Shown piece after piece: positions 35,256-44,504 of a DNA stretch of 64,000 nucleotides. Source of the stretch: Ancrocorticia sp039812645 (GTDB lineage: Bacteria; Actinomycetota; Actinomycetes; Actinomycetales; Actinomycetaceae); the NCBI GenBank assembly GCA_039812645.1, contig JBDIAV010000004.1:1-64000 (forward strand), in the 5' to 3' direction. Below the pieces are notes generated by a model. The model did not search any database. It saw only the letters and a program-made list of their open reading frames with translations, and was not told the origin of the DNA. Position numbers and translations under genes: made by a program. Position 1 is the first letter of the stretch. The number at the start of each line of letters is the position of its first letter.

Positions 35256-35855
35256 ATGGATATCCAGAAGGCGCGTCGCCGCGACATCCCCACCCTTGCG
35301 AAACTACTCACTCAGGGTTTCGCTGACGATCCGCTGCTTGCTGAGTACGTGGCCCGTTCGCGTGACCCAGAGGTGGCCCTTGAACGCTTCTTCACCACCG
35401 AGCTGGAGAAGTTCTACATCCCGCGTGGGGTGGTGGACCTCGTGAAAGACGACGGGATGATTAAAGGCGCGGCGCTCTGGGTGAGCCCCGATGCCCCGAT
35501 TCGGCGCCGTGATGAACTTCGGATGTTCCCTGGTTTGGTGCGGGCTCTCGGCCGGAGCCTACCGCGCGCGATGCGCATCGACTATCACGACGCCGCTGCC
35601 GTGCCGGGCTTCCCGCACTGGTACCTCTACACAATCGTGGTGTCCCCGCAAGCTCAGGGGCAGGGGATCGGCGGTGTCCTGCTGGATTACGGGATTGCAC
35701 GCGCCGGTGACTATCCGATCTATCTCGAGTCAACCACGCCCGGTTCGCGCAAACTGTACGAACGCAAGGGATTCTTTCCGCTTGGCGTCATTCCTTCACC
35801 GAGTGAGTCCCCAGAAGTGGGGATGTGGCGGCCCGGGCGAGTTGTCACGGGGTGA
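35256..35855 (+). CDS. GNAT-family N-acetyltransferase
   Basis: A 199-residue acetyltransferase of the type with an N-terminal RRRDIPTLAKLLTQGFADDPLLAEYV and the acetyl-CoA loop VSPQAQGQGIGGVLLDYGIARA, ending in TTPGSRKLYERKGFFPLG. The acceptor is unknown; this subgroup is common in actinobacteria. The ATG at 35256 lies seven bases after TAGAAT with no ribosome site, another leaderless-type start. It is followed by two hairpins before the convergent kup gene. Confidence 0.88.
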   Translation: MDIQKARRRDIPTLAKLLTQGFADDPLLAEYVARSRDPEVALERFFTTELEKFYIPRGVVDLVKDDGMIKGAALWVSPDAPIRRRDELRMFPGLVRALGRSLPRAMRIDYHDAAAVPGFPHWYLYTIVVSPQAQGQGIGGVLLDYGIARAGDYPIYLESTTPGSRKLYERKGFFPLGVIPSPSESPEVGMWRPGRVVTG

Positions 35856-35895
35856 GAGGGAGCCAGAAACTTGTAGAGGCCTGAATAATAGCGTC

Positions 35896-35942
35896 GTAAT
35901 CAGCACTGGCCTGTACCTCTCGTACAGGTCGGTGCTTATTAC
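35896..35942 (+). terminator. Imperfect 21-bp hairpin after the GNAT gene
   Basis: Positions 35896-35916 pair with 35922-35942 around CTCTC, with three non-Watson-Crick positions out of 21. No T-run follows. It is likely the terminator of the GNAT gene; its length would also suit a structured RNA. Confidence 0.5.
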
Positions 35943-36022
35943 CACACCGAAAATATGATCTTTACGCATCATCTGGAGTACTGGGAAGCTGTAAGCAGTC
36001 CTGAGTGGATGATAGGTGTAGT

Positions 36023-36070
36023 ACAGCAGGTGGGCTGGCCGGATTCGCATCCGGCCAGCCCACCTGCTGT
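36023..36070 (-). terminator. 22-bp perfect hairpin, terminator of kup
   Basis: Positions 36023-36044 pair without mismatch with 36049-36070, closed by a TCGC tetraloop. It begins 14 bp after the kup stop codon. No T-tract follows on the minus strand. It is the longest perfect stem in the window. Confidence 0.75.
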
Positions 36071-36083
36071 TGTATTTGCACCT

Positions 36084-38009
36084 CTAAATGACGATTCTCG
36101 TGGAAATCTCGGCCGTACGCCTAGGCGGAAGCTTGATGGTCCACTGTGGGGAGGCGCTGACGTGGGTCAGCCACACAAAGACGCGCTTGCGCCAGATAGA
36201 CATCGTGGACTCAGGCCCGGCGAATACGTTGAGATGCGAGAGCATGAAGAACGCGCTGTCGAGCTTCCAGGATTGCAAACCGAGAGCTGCTTGCCCATCG
36301 GCGAGAGCCTTTTCCAAATCACGGTTGTCCATGAACCCGAAGTTGAGCGTCAGGTGGAAAACGCCCGGCAGTGGACTGGCGATTTTGTCAATGCACATGC
36401 GTTCGTTCGGCGGAACGTGCGGAGTGTGGTGGGTGCGCAGGGACACGATAATAACGTGGTCGTGCAAAGTGTGATTGACCGCTGTGTTCACTTTGAGGGA
36501 GAGCGGGGTGGTTGTCATCATGGAATGTGGGTAGATCGCCGTACCGGGAATGCGGCGGGCAGGCTTCTTTGAGAGCGCTTCAAGGAACTCGTAGAGCGTC
36601 CCCTCCTGGTCCATGCGGGCGCGTTTAACGAGATACTCTCCCTTGTTCCAGGTGGTCATGATGAAAAACATGAGTAGTGCAATACCAAGTGGCAGCCATC
36701 CTCCGGTGAAAATCTTCGTGAGATTCGCGGCGAACATCGGCCATTCGAGGGCCGCCAGTCCGACAAACAGTATGCCGGTAGCCCACACGGGCCAGTGCCA
36801 GCCGATCCGGGTAAGCAGAACGAGAAGGGCAGACGTCAGTACGAAGTCTGTGGTCACGGCCAAGCCGTACGCGCTGGAGAGTCGGTCGGAGTCTTGAAAG
36901 ATGATGATGACGGTGGCCACGGCACAGAAAAGGAGGCCGTTGACTGCCGGGAGATAGATCTGGCCCGCGGCGGACTCAGAAGTATGCACGATCTTCAGGT
37001 GGGGAAGATACCCGAGCCGCGAGGCCTGCCGAGCAATGGAATAAGCGCCCGAGATGACAGCCTGCGATGCAATGAGCGTGGCAAAGGTTGCCATCGCGAC
37101 GAGCACCACGGTCATACTGCGGGGAACGAGGAGGAAGAAGGGATTGGCGATGTTGGCGGCGTCGTCGATAAGGAGGGCGCCCTGTCCGAGGTAGTTGAGA
37201 ACGAGAGAGGGAAGCACGATGGCGGCCCAGGTGAGTTGGATAGGGGTGCGCCCAAAGTGTGAAATATCCGCGTACAGGGCCTCCGCGCCGGTGACTGCGA
37301 GAACAGTGGCACCCAGGGCAACAAATGCGGCGGCAGGGTGGCCGAGCATGAAGTGAGCCGCTTCGGAAGGGAGCAGAGCAACGAGGACGTGAGGATTTGC
37401 CACGATGTGAGGGAGGCCCGCGGCGGCCAGGGCGAGGAACCAGAGGGCCATAATGGGGCCAAATACACGGCCCACCTTGGAGGTTCCGGAGCGTTGGACA
37501 GCGAAGAGAGCTGTAAGAATTGCCAGCGAGACGGGGAGCACGATGTCCGGCATGGATGGGAATGCTACGTCCAAGCCTTCAATTGCAGACAATACGGAGA
37601 TAGCCGGGGTAATAACCGAATCCCCGAAGAACAGTGCCGCCCCGAACACTCCCGCAAATGCCACAACGACCGAGAGTCGTTTGCCCGGCGTGAGATGGCC
37701 ACGAACGAGGGTTGCGAGCGCGAGGATGCCGCCTTCGCCGTCGTTATCCGCGCGAAGAACGAAGGTGACGTACTTCAGGGTGACAATAAGAACGAGAGTC
37801 CAAATGATGCAGGAAATGACGCCAAGAATATTCTCTTCCGTCAACGCAACCTGGCCGTTTCCAATGGTGAAGACGGTGCGCATGACATAGAGGGGACTGG
37901 TGCCGATATCGCCAAAAACGACACCGAGGGCACCTAAGCCGAGAAGCGCAGTTTTCTTAGCCGGGAGGGCGGCGCGATCGCCTCGTGTGGCTGAACCCAA
38001 GTGGATCAT
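36084..38009 (-). CDS. kup: Kup-family low-affinity potassium transporter
   Basis: A 641-residue K+/H+ symporter. About twelve helices are followed by a cytoplasmic C-terminal domain. Family blocks: LGALGVVFGDIGTSPLYVMRTVF at the N-terminus, RADNDGEGGILALATLVRG, FGAALFFGDSVITPAISVLSAIEGLDV, LGATVLAVTGAEALYADISHFGRTPIQLTW, and RVFVWLTHVSASPQWTIKLPPRRTAEI at the end. The ATG at 38009 has no ribosome site but lies eight bases behind a TTGGAA-17-TACGAT promoter, so it looks leaderless; a longer frame to 38081 starts upstream of that promoter. I see no ydaO-type c-di-AMP riboswitch, which often precedes such genes. Confidence 0.94.
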   Translation of the reverse strand: MIHLGSATRGDRAALPAKKTALLGLGALGVVFGDIGTSPLYVMRTVFTIGNGQVALTEENILGVISCIIWTLVLIVTLKYVTFVLRADNDGEGGILALATLVRGHLTPGKRLSVVVAFAGVFGAALFFGDSVITPAISVLSAIEGLDVAFPSMPDIVLPVSLAILTALFAVQRSGTSKVGRVFGPIMALWFLALAAAGLPHIVANPHVLVALLPSEAAHFMLGHPAAAFVALGATVLAVTGAEALYADISHFGRTPIQLTWAAIVLPSLVLNYLGQGALLIDDAANIANPFFLLVPRSMTVVLVAMATFATLIASQAVISGAYSIARQASRLGYLPHLKIVHTSESAAGQIYLPAVNGLLFCAVATVIIIFQDSDRLSSAYGLAVTTDFVLTSALLVLLTRIGWHWPVWATGILFVGLAALEWPMFAANLTKIFTGGWLPLGIALLMFFIMTTWNKGEYLVKRARMDQEGTLYEFLEALSKKPARRIPGTAIYPHSMMTTTPLSLKVNTAVNHTLHDHVIIVSLRTHHTPHVPPNERMCIDKIASPLPGVFHLTLNFGFMDNRDLEKALADGQAALGLQSWKLDSAFFMLSHLNVFAGPESTMSIWRKRVFVWLTHVSASPQWTIKLPPRRTAEISTRIVI

Positions 38010-38017
38010 GAAGTGAA

Positions 38018-38046
38018 ATCGTACGCCCGAAAGGAGCAAATTCCAA
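38018..38046 (-). promoter_or_regulatory. Promoter of kup
   Basis: On the minus strand TTGGAA (38041-38046) and TACGAT (38018-38023) are 17 bases apart, and the kup ATG begins eight bases after the -10 box. Between here and the divergent aminopeptidase gene (38047-38303) a hairpin CCTGCCGTG/CACGGGCAGG lies at 38190-38213 with one bulge; its role is unclear. Confidence 0.5.
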
Positions 38047-38303
38047 TACCCACAAGAGCTGATTTTTGACCTGTAAATCACTGTGAATATGGGTCGTTTC
38101 TAGGACTAACGGCGCGATAATCCCCGGTTTGTTTTGGGAGTGATGGCCCGTCGCGGGTTGCTTCCATAATGTGGTTTTGTTAGGGCGAACCTGCCGTGTG
38201 CGTCACGGGCAGGTCACCGTGCGCTGAAAAGAGGCTGAACAGTGTGCGCCCGATGCGCGGTCGGTCCGGTTGAGCCGCGTACATCGGTTTACACTTGGTA
38301 ATT

Positions 38304-39584
38304 ATGCAGATGGGAAAACAAGACGATCTCAGGGCGGCGCCGGAATTGGAGTACGCGAGAGACCTCGCAGCCTTCATCTCAGCTTCGCCGTCGAGTTACC
38401 ATGCGGCGTGCGAGGTGGCGCGCAGGCTGGAGACAGCCGGTTACCTTGAGCAGGACGAAGGTCAGCCGTGGAATGCTCAGCCGGGAGGGCACTACTTCGT
38501 TCGTGACGGCGCTGTCATGGCCTGGTGGGTTCCTCGGGGTGCATCGAGTTCCAACGCCTTCCGTATTGTCGGTTCCCACACGGATTCCCCCGGATTCAAG
38601 GTCAAGCCCACCCCGGGCGTGGAACATCATGGATTCTCGCAGGTCAACGTCGAGACCTATGGCGGATTGCTTCGTAACTCGTGGCTCAACCGTGAACTGG
38701 GACTGGCTGGCCGCCTCGTGACGATCGACGGTGAAGAGCACCTCGTCCGCACCGACGCCCTGATGGTGATCCCGCAGCTGGCACCCCACCTGGACCGTTC
38801 CGTTAGCGAAAAATTGACCCTCAACCCGCAAAAGCACCTGCATCCAATCTGGGGACTCGGCGGGGGAGACGTGTTTGAGGTGCTGGCGGATGCCGCACGA
38901 GTAGCCTCCGACGAAATCGCAGGAATGGACGTCTTCGCCTACGATTGTCAGCCTCCGGAGATTGTGTCCGATACCTTCTTCGCGTCGGGCCGCCAGGACA
39001 ATCTTGTTTCGGTGCACGCCTCGCTGCGTGCCCTGCTCGATGCGGAACCCACGGAGATTGCGGTGCTCGCCGCTTTCGACCACGAAGAAGTGGGCTCGTC
39101 CACGGCTACCGGTGCCTGTGGTCCGATCCTAGAAACAGTGCTGCGCCGCACCGCGCTCGCGATCGGAGCCTCGGAGGACGAGTTCTTTCAAATGATGTCC
39201 CGCTCCAGCTGTGTCAGCTCGGACGCCGGGCATTCCGTCAATCCAAATTATCCGGAATTCCACGATCCTGATCAGCACCCCGTGATGGGGGCGGGACCGA
39301 TGCTGAAGATCAATGCCAACCAGCGTTACGCGTCGGGCGCGAAGGGCCAGGCCCTGTGGCTGCAGGCGTGTTTTGAGTCTGGGCAGGCAACGCAGGAGTT
39401 CGTCTCGAACAACGCTGTGACCTGCGGCAGCACAATTGGGCCGCTGACGGCTACTCGCTTAGGTATTGAAACCGTCGACGTCGGCGTGCCGCTCCTGTCC
39501 ATGCATTCGGCTCGCGAGCTCTCATCCATCGCGGACTGTTACTCTCTGTCTCTCATCCTCCGGGGGTATTGGAACCTTGCATAA
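38304..39584 (+). CDS. apeB: M18-family aminopeptidase
   Basis: A 426-residue dinuclear zinc aminopeptidase of the aspartyl-aminopeptidase type. RIVGSHTDSPGFKVKP carries the first metal His (His92), SGRQDNLVSVHASLRALL the bridging Asp, AAFDHEEVGSSTATGACGP the catalytic and metal Glu, and VPLLSMHSARELSSIAD the last His. It trims N-terminal acidic residues from peptides in the cytoplasm. The ATG at 38304 follows TACACT by eight bases without a ribosome site. It overlaps the next gene by eight bases. Confidence 0.94.
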   Translation: MQMGKQDDLRAAPELEYARDLAAFISASPSSYHAACEVARRLETAGYLEQDEGQPWNAQPGGHYFVRDGAVMAWWVPRGASSSNAFRIVGSHTDSPGFKVKPTPGVEHHGFSQVNVETYGGLLRNSWLNRELGLAGRLVTIDGEEHLVRTDALMVIPQLAPHLDRSVSEKLTLNPQKHLHPIWGLGGGDVFEVLADAARVASDEIAGMDVFAYDCQPPEIVSDTFFASGRQDNLVSVHASLRALLDAEPTEIAVLAAFDHEEVGSSTATGACGPILETVLRRTALAIGASEDEFFQMMSRSSCVSSDAGHSVNPNYPEFHDPDQHPVMGAGPMLKINANQRYASGAKGQALWLQACFESGQATQEFVSNNAVTCGSTIGPLTATRLGIETVDVGVPLLSMHSARELSSIADCYSLSLILRGYWNLA

Positions 39585-41208
39585 ACCTCCGATTTTTAAT
39601 GCCGCGCGAGCGCTCGATCAGGCCGCTTTCGCCCACCCGACGCGTCCCTCGCTTACTTACGGCGAAACTGTTCTGTCAGTTGCCGACGCCGCCTTGATGT
39701 CCCGTAAGTTGGCCCAGCTTCTCGCGCAGGCTGGAGTCGCCCGCGGAGATCGCGTCATGATCGCCTCTCATAACTCGCCTTACCATCTCGTCGCCTACAT
39801 TGCGTGTGCGCGCCTGGGCGCGGTGTTCGTTCCCGTCTCTTTCCGGCTCACCCAGGTAGAACTCCAGCAGCTGGTTGACTTCTGTGGGCCGCGAGCGATT
39901 ATTTGTGAGCCCGAGATCGCCGCACGCGGTTCACTTGCCTCCACCGGAACGCTACTTCAGTTTGTTATCGACGACGACGTCCAGGCCGGCCCGCTTTCGT
40001 CCGGGCTTGCGAATGGTTATCTGGCATTGGCAGCGGCGATGAGCCCCTATGACGGCCTCGTGGTCTCGGATACCAAGCACGAGGGGATTGAGGGACTCAA
40101 TCAGCAGGGTTATCCCGATGGTCTGGCGGCGATTCTCTTTACGTCGGGCAGCGCAGGTATTCCCAAAGCGGTGAAGCTGACCCACGCGAACCTGTGGTGG
40201 GCGGCGCGTGGGTTCCGAGACGGATTCGAATACCGCACGAATGAGACCGTCCTTGCTGTAGCCCCGCTCGCGCATATCGGTGCTTTTAACGGCACCACGT
40301 TGGACCTGTTCAGCAATGGTGGTCATGTGGTGATCCAGCGGAACTTCGATCCGGGAGAGACCCTGCGTCTTATCGAGGAGAAGAGGATCAATATCGTCTT
40401 CGGTGTTCCGACGATGTATATGGCACTTATGGCACACGCTGATTTTGCCACCCGTGATCTGTCCTCATGGCGATTGCCCCTCGTGGGCGGCTCACAGGTA
40501 CCGGCACCGCTTCTTGGGCGTTTGGCCGCCCGTGGATTGCGTCCCCTCAACGTGTGGGGTATGACGGAGAATGCCGCTGCGGGAACGTATCTTCCCTTCG
40601 AGCACTGCCCTGAACATCCCGGGTCAATTGGACGTCCCTTCGCCTACCTGGAGATGCAGCTTCTTGATCCGCTGACACTCGACGTGGCTTCCCCCGATAC
40701 CGTGGGGGAAATCGTTGTGCGTGGTCCGAGCGTGACTTCAGGATTCTGGCACGGAGAGCACTACAACGAGACAGCTTTTGTTGATGACTGGCTGCGCACT
40801 GGCGACCTTGCCCAAGTGAGCAGCGACGGTTTTGTCACCATCGTGGGGCGGCTCTTTGATCGGATTACAACGGGCGGCGAGTCGGTGTATCCGGATGAGA
40901 TCGAAGAGGTCCTGCGGCAATACCCGGGTGTCTCCGAAGCTGTTGTTTGTGGTGTCCCCGATGAGGTGTGGGGGGAGACCGTCGTCGCTGGTATTTCGGT
41001 GGAACCGGATACGCCAGAACCTACCCTTGTGGACGTGCAGACATTTGCGAGCCAGGTATTGGCCCGCTACAAGCTGCCACGTTATCTGGCTGTGTTCCCT
41101 TCGATGCCGGTTAGCAATGCGGACAAGATCAATCGGACGGCGGTGCGTGAGGCGATTATAAATCTCATGGCGCAGAGCACGCCGCCGTCTAGCTCATCCG
41201 GGCAGTAA
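39577..41208 (+). CDS. AMP-forming acyl-CoA synthetase/ligase
   Basis: A protein of about 543 residues of the ANL superfamily. The AMP-binding loop is LFTSGSAGIPKAVKLTHANL, then NVWGMTENAAAGTY, DDWLRTGDLAQVSSDGFVTIVGRLFDRITTGGESVYPDEIEEVLRQYPGV for the hinge and C-terminal domain, and the catalytic Lys in SNADKINRTAV. Fatty or other carboxylic acid activation is likely, but the acid is not defined. The start is uncertain: a TTG at 39577, overlapping the aminopeptidase stop, is the nearest codon before the conserved part and has only a distant G-rich stretch in front. The gene is coupled to the aminopeptidase. Confidence 0.88.
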   Translation: MHKPPIFNAARALDQAAFAHPTRPSLTYGETVLSVADAALMSRKLAQLLAQAGVARGDRVMIASHNSPYHLVAYIACARLGAVFVPVSFRLTQVELQQLVDFCGPRAIICEPEIAARGSLASTGTLLQFVIDDDVQAGPLSSGLANGYLALAAAMSPYDGLVVSDTKHEGIEGLNQQGYPDGLAAILFTSGSAGIPKAVKLTHANLWWAARGFRDGFEYRTNETVLAVAPLAHIGAFNGTTLDLFSNGGHVVIQRNFDPGETLRLIEEKRINIVFGVPTMYMALMAHADFATRDLSSWRLPLVGGSQVPAPLLGRLAARGLRPLNVWGMTENAAAGTYLPFEHCPEHPGSIGRPFAYLEMQLLDPLTLDVASPDTVGEIVVRGPSVTSGFWHGEHYNETAFVDDWLRTGDLAQVSSDGFVTIVGRLFDRITTGGESVYPDEIEEVLRQYPGVSEAVVCGVPDEVWGETVVAGISVEPDTPEPTLVDVQTFASQVLARYKLPRYLAVFPSMPVSNADKINRTAVREAIINLMAQSTPPSSSSGQ

Positions 41209-41214
41209 ACAAGC

Positions 41215-41252
41215 CGGGCGTAGTGGCGCAAATATTCGCGCCACTACGCCCG
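41215..41252. terminator. Bidirectional hairpin terminator, 15-bp perfect stem
   Basis: CGGGCGTAGTGGCGC (41215-41229) pairs perfectly with 41238-41252 around an AT-rich 8-base loop, followed on the plus strand by ATTTCTT. It separates the convergent acyl-CoA ligase and lipA genes. Confidence 0.75.
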
Positions 41253-41280
41253 ATTTCTTATGAAGTGAAGCGGGCCCGCG

Positions 41281-42303
41281 CTACACCCGAGCGAACTGCG
41301 GGTGCTTGGCGATGAGCGAGCTTGCCTCCTGGCGAGCGGTGCTTGGCTGAGCGAGGTGACGCAGGTTCTCCGGGATCTCCCAGCCCTTCTTGTCCATCGC
41401 CATGCCCCAGAGGCGGCCGGCGCGGTAGGAGGAACGGACCAGGGGCCCGGACATCACACCCGCGAAGCCCATCTTCTCGCCCAGCTCCTTGAGCTCGACG
41501 AACTCGTTGGGCTTCACCCAGCGATCGATGGGGTGATGTAGGGGAGTGGGGCGTAGGTACTGCGTGATGGTCAGCAGGTCACAGGAGTTCTCGCGCAGAT
41601 CGTGCATGGCCTCCTCAATTTCCTCGCGGGTTTCACCCATGCCGAGGATGAGATTGGACTTTGTTACCAGTCCCTCCTCGGAGGCCATCGCGAGGATGTC
41701 GAGTGAACGCTCATAACGGAAGGCTGGGCGGATCTTTTTGAAGATGCGCGGCACCGTCTCCACGTTGTGCGCGAATACCTCGGGCCGGGACTCGAACACC
41801 GCCAGCAGCGCTGCCGGATCGCCCTTGAAATCGTCCACGAGCAACTCCACGCCGGTGCCGGGACACATCGCGTGGATCTGACGGCAGGTCTCAGCGTAGA
41901 TCCACGAGGCACCGTCCGGTAGGTCGTCACGCGCCACACCTGTGACCGTGGCGTAGCGCAGGCCAAGCTGCTTGACAGACTCGGCCACGCGGCGTGGCTC
42001 GCCACGGTCCAACATCTTTGGCTTGCCCGTGGCAATCATGCAGAAGTCGCAGCGGCGGGTACACTCGGCGCCGCCAACCAGGAAGGTGGCCTCGCGGTCT
42101 TCCCAACACTCGTAGATGTTCGGACAGCCAGCTTCCTCGCAGACCGTATGAAGGGTGGAGCCGTGCACCAGGGACTTCATATCCTGGTATTCCTCACCCA
42201 CCGTCGCGGTGGTGCGAATCCACTCGGGCTTTTTCTCAATCGGGGTCTGAGCATTCCGCGCTTCGACGCGTAGAAGCTTACGACCTTCTGGTGCTGGAGA
42301 CAT
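41281..42303 (-). CDS. lipA: Lipoyl synthase
   Basis: A 340-residue radical SAM enzyme that inserts two sulfurs into octanoyl groups on lipoyl domains. The auxiliary [4Fe-4S] cluster Cys residues are 55, 60 and 66 (VCEEAGCPNIYEC), and the radical SAM cluster is Cys81, 85 and 88 (CTRRCDFCMI). TVTGVARDDLPDGA and the C-terminal GVMSGPLVRSSYRAG are family blocks; the Ser in SGPLVRSSY is the usual cluster ligand. The start overlaps the lipB stop by one base (TGATG). It works with LipB for pyruvate and 2-oxoacid dehydrogenase cofactors. Confidence 0.97.
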   Translation of the reverse strand: MSPAPEGRKLLRVEARNAQTPIEKKPEWIRTTATVGEEYQDMKSLVHGSTLHTVCEEAGCPNIYECWEDREATFLVGGAECTRRCDFCMIATGKPKMLDRGEPRRVAESVKQLGLRYATVTGVARDDLPDGASWIYAETCRQIHAMCPGTGVELLVDDFKGDPAALLAVFESRPEVFAHNVETVPRIFKKIRPAFRYERSLDILAMASEEGLVTKSNLILGMGETREEIEEAMHDLRENSCDLLTITQYLRPTPLHHPIDRWVKPNEFVELKELGEKMGFAGVMSGPLVRSSYRAGRLWGMAMDKKGWEIPENLRHLAQPSTARQEASSLIAKHPQFARV

Positions 42304-42956
42304 CAGTCCTCGATTCTGTCGGGGCGTTGGAACTGCTGGTAGACCTGAGAAAGTGTGGGGGCGAGGGCGGCGGCGACGTCGTCGAGCGAAGCATCAACAC
42401 CCAACTCGGCAAGAGAGGTGACACCGGCATCCCTGATCCCACACGGAACAATGGTGCCAAATTTAGTGAGGTCGGTGGTGACATTCAGCGCGAGGCCGTG
42501 CATGGTGGCGTCGTCGGCGAATTTGATGCCGATGGCGCAGATCTTGCGGTTCATCTCGCCCGGACGCAGAATCCACACCCCGGAGTGGCCATCGACGGTG
42601 CCTGATTCAACGGCGAAGCTATTCCTCAGTCCCGTGATAACCGCCTGCTCGGTGGCTCGCACGAAGGCGACAACGTCTTTGGGCGCCTTCACTTTGATGA
42701 TCGGGTACGTGACGAGTTGGCCGGGGCCGTGGTAGGTGACAGAGCCGCCGCGGTCCATGGGGATAACGGGGACGGTGGGGTCCGGGATGTCCTCGGGTTT
42801 AGTGCGCCGGCCGGCTGTGTAGACGTCCCGTGCCTCCCACATGAGGAGGGTATCGGGGGCCGCGAGTCGTGCAACGCTCCCATGAAGTTGACGCTGAAGG
42901 GCGTCGACCTCCATGTAGTCCCTAGGACCAAGGTGTAAGAGGCTGTTGATATGCAC
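42303..42956 (-). CDS. lipB: Octanoyl-[ACP]:protein N-octanoyltransferase
   Basis: A 217-residue enzyme that moves octanoate from acyl carrier protein to lipoyl domains. PMDRGGSVTYHGPGQLVTYPI is the substrate tunnel signature. Catalytic Lys145 is in KICAIGIKF and Cys172 in IVPCGIRDAGVTSL. The start is a GTG at 42956; AAGGA runs directly into it, too close for normal use, and TAAGCT lies six bases before, so a leaderless message is possible. It is the first gene of the lipBA unit. Confidence 0.96.
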   Translation of the reverse strand: MHINSLLHLGPRDYMEVDALQRQLHGSVARLAAPDTLLMWEARDVYTAGRRTKPEDIPDPTVPVIPMDRGGSVTYHGPGQLVTYPIIKVKAPKDVVAFVRATEQAVITGLRNSFAVESGTVDGHSGVWILRPGEMNRKICAIGIKFADDATMHGLALNVTTDLTKFGTIVPCGIRDAGVTSLAELGVDASLDDVAAALAPTLSQVYQQFQRPDRIED

Positions 42957-43496
42957 TCCTTGAGCTTAGGGGATTCTGGGCGGCAATGAGTGATAAAAAC
43001 GCGATGCCAAGAGACGAGGGTCCTGAAAATATGGATAGCAGCCCTCGTATCACGTTCGATAGCAGCTGTAGTGCGTGATATGACGGTAGGGCGACGGCGG
43101 ACTGGCCCACGGATGTGTTACCACTGTATTACGGCGAGCCTACTTAACGGTAACGTAAGTTTCTCCTCGTAAAGTACGAGTTCGAAGGTGGCGCGTGGCG
43201 TTATCGACAATGTTATGGTGCATCGGCTAACGTATGTGGTCTAGTAGACAATCTTGCAGGCGCCGCATGAGTAAGCGGAGCTATTGCGCGAGTTCTGGAG
43301 GGGACCGGTCAGGATCTGCGGCGACGTATTGTGCATTGAGAGAGCACCTGATTTCCGCGTGACGAACCTTGCCCCTATATTCATCTCTAGACTCTGTGCG
43401 CACGTGCGGTGAATAGCTATTGTCTGCGAGTGCTGCGCATGGGTGTGGAGCAATGTCGGTGCATGGCGGCGGGAGTACGACGGAAATGAGAGACGT
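42957..43496. other. 540-bp intergenic region between lipB and the opp operon
   Basis: I see no convincing gene here. It holds the divergent promoter region of lipB and oppB. A palindrome CTCGTA-AAG-TACGAG at 43166-43180 could be an operator. The base composition is more AT-rich than the flanking genes and irregular. Confidence 0.5.
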
Positions 43497-44504
43497 ATGT
43501 TGAGATATCTGTTCCGGCGATTGGCCAACTACTTTGTCTTACTAATAGCGGCAGTCTCCATGGCGTACATGCTCGCGGGTACTCAGCTTAATCCCCGTTC
43601 CATGCTTATTGAGCAAGAACTGACTAAGGGACAAAAGGTCAGCTACGAGGAAGTCGTAGCCTCGGTTGATACACGCCTCACCAAATGGAACATCAACCCC
43701 GAAGACTCTGTGTTCACGAGATTTTGGACCTGGTTGCAGAACATCTTTCTGAGGTGGGACTGGGGGTACTCGCCGCGAGGTGAGAGCGTCACGGAGGAGA
43801 TTGGGCGCCGTGCGATGGTGTCTCTTCAGCTCGTCGTACTTGGTTTCATTATCGGTATCTTGGTAGGTATTGCGTTGGGCGCTTGGACCGCGATGCGGCA
43901 GTACACAGCGTCCGATCGTGTAGCAACGGCAATTTCTATCATTGTGTTGTCCACGCCAACGGTTGTTATTGCCGTATTCCTACAGATTGGTGTCACGAAG
44001 CTCAATCAAGAGTTGGGGTTCCAACTCATCAACTTTGTGGGGCAACGATCGGCTATCCAACCGGACGGCATGCTCCCTCAATTGCTCGATCGGCTCAACC
44101 ATCTCATTCTCCCCACTATCTCGATGTCACTCGGAGGGATTGCTCAGTACTCGCGTTACCAGCGCAATCTCATGCTGGACACTCTTGGGGCTGATTATGT
44201 ACGTACCGCCCGGGCTAAGGGGCTTCGCTACGGAAAAGCTGTGCGCAAGCACGCGTTGCGCACCTCACTTATCCCGATGACCACCTTCACCGCGTTCGGT
44301 ATGACCACCCTGGTACTGGGTGCGGCGATGACGGAGCAGGTGTTCGGCTGGCAAGGCATGGGTATTTACTCGATTAATACAATTTCCGGGCAAGACATCA
44401 ACGGAACTGTTGCGGTAGTGGCGTTCTCCGGAGTGATGATTCTGGCGGGTGCGTTGCTATCAGATATTCTCGTGGCCGTCATTGACCCGAGAGTGAGGGC
44501 GTAA
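43497..44504 (+). CDS. oppB: Oligopeptide ABC transporter permease, OppB type
   Basis: A 335-residue inner-membrane permease with six helices and a long first periplasmic loop (about residues 35-105). The start MLRYLFRRLANYFVLLIAAVS is typical of OppB/DppB. The EAA motif is in DYVRTARAKGLRYGKAVRKHALRTSLIPM, which contacts the ATPase. The ATG at 43497 has only a weak purine run in front. It is the first gene of oppB-oppC-oppDF-oppA; its stop overlaps the oppC start by one base. Confidence 0.93.
   Translation: MLRYLFRRLANYFVLLIAAVSMAYMLAGTQLNPRSMLIEQELTKGQKVSYEEVVASVDTRLTKWNINPEDSVFTRFWTWLQNIFLRWDWGYSPRGESVTEEIGRRAMVSLQLVVLGFIIGILVGIALGAWTAMRQYTASDRVATAISIIVLSTPTVVIAVFLQIGVTKLNQELGFQLINFVGQRSAIQPDGMLPQLLDRLNHLILPTISMSLGGIAQYSRYQRNLMLDTLGADYVRTARAKGLRYGKAVRKHALRTSLIPMTTFTAFGMTTLVLGAAMTEQVFGWQGMGIYSINTISGQDINGTVAVVAFSGVMILAGALLSDILVAVIDPRVRA

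Noticed and set aside
38010..38303. ydaO-type c-di-AMP riboswitch upstream of kup
   Set aside because: I find no conserved ydaO elements, and a -35/-10 pair placed directly before the ATG argues for a leaderless message.
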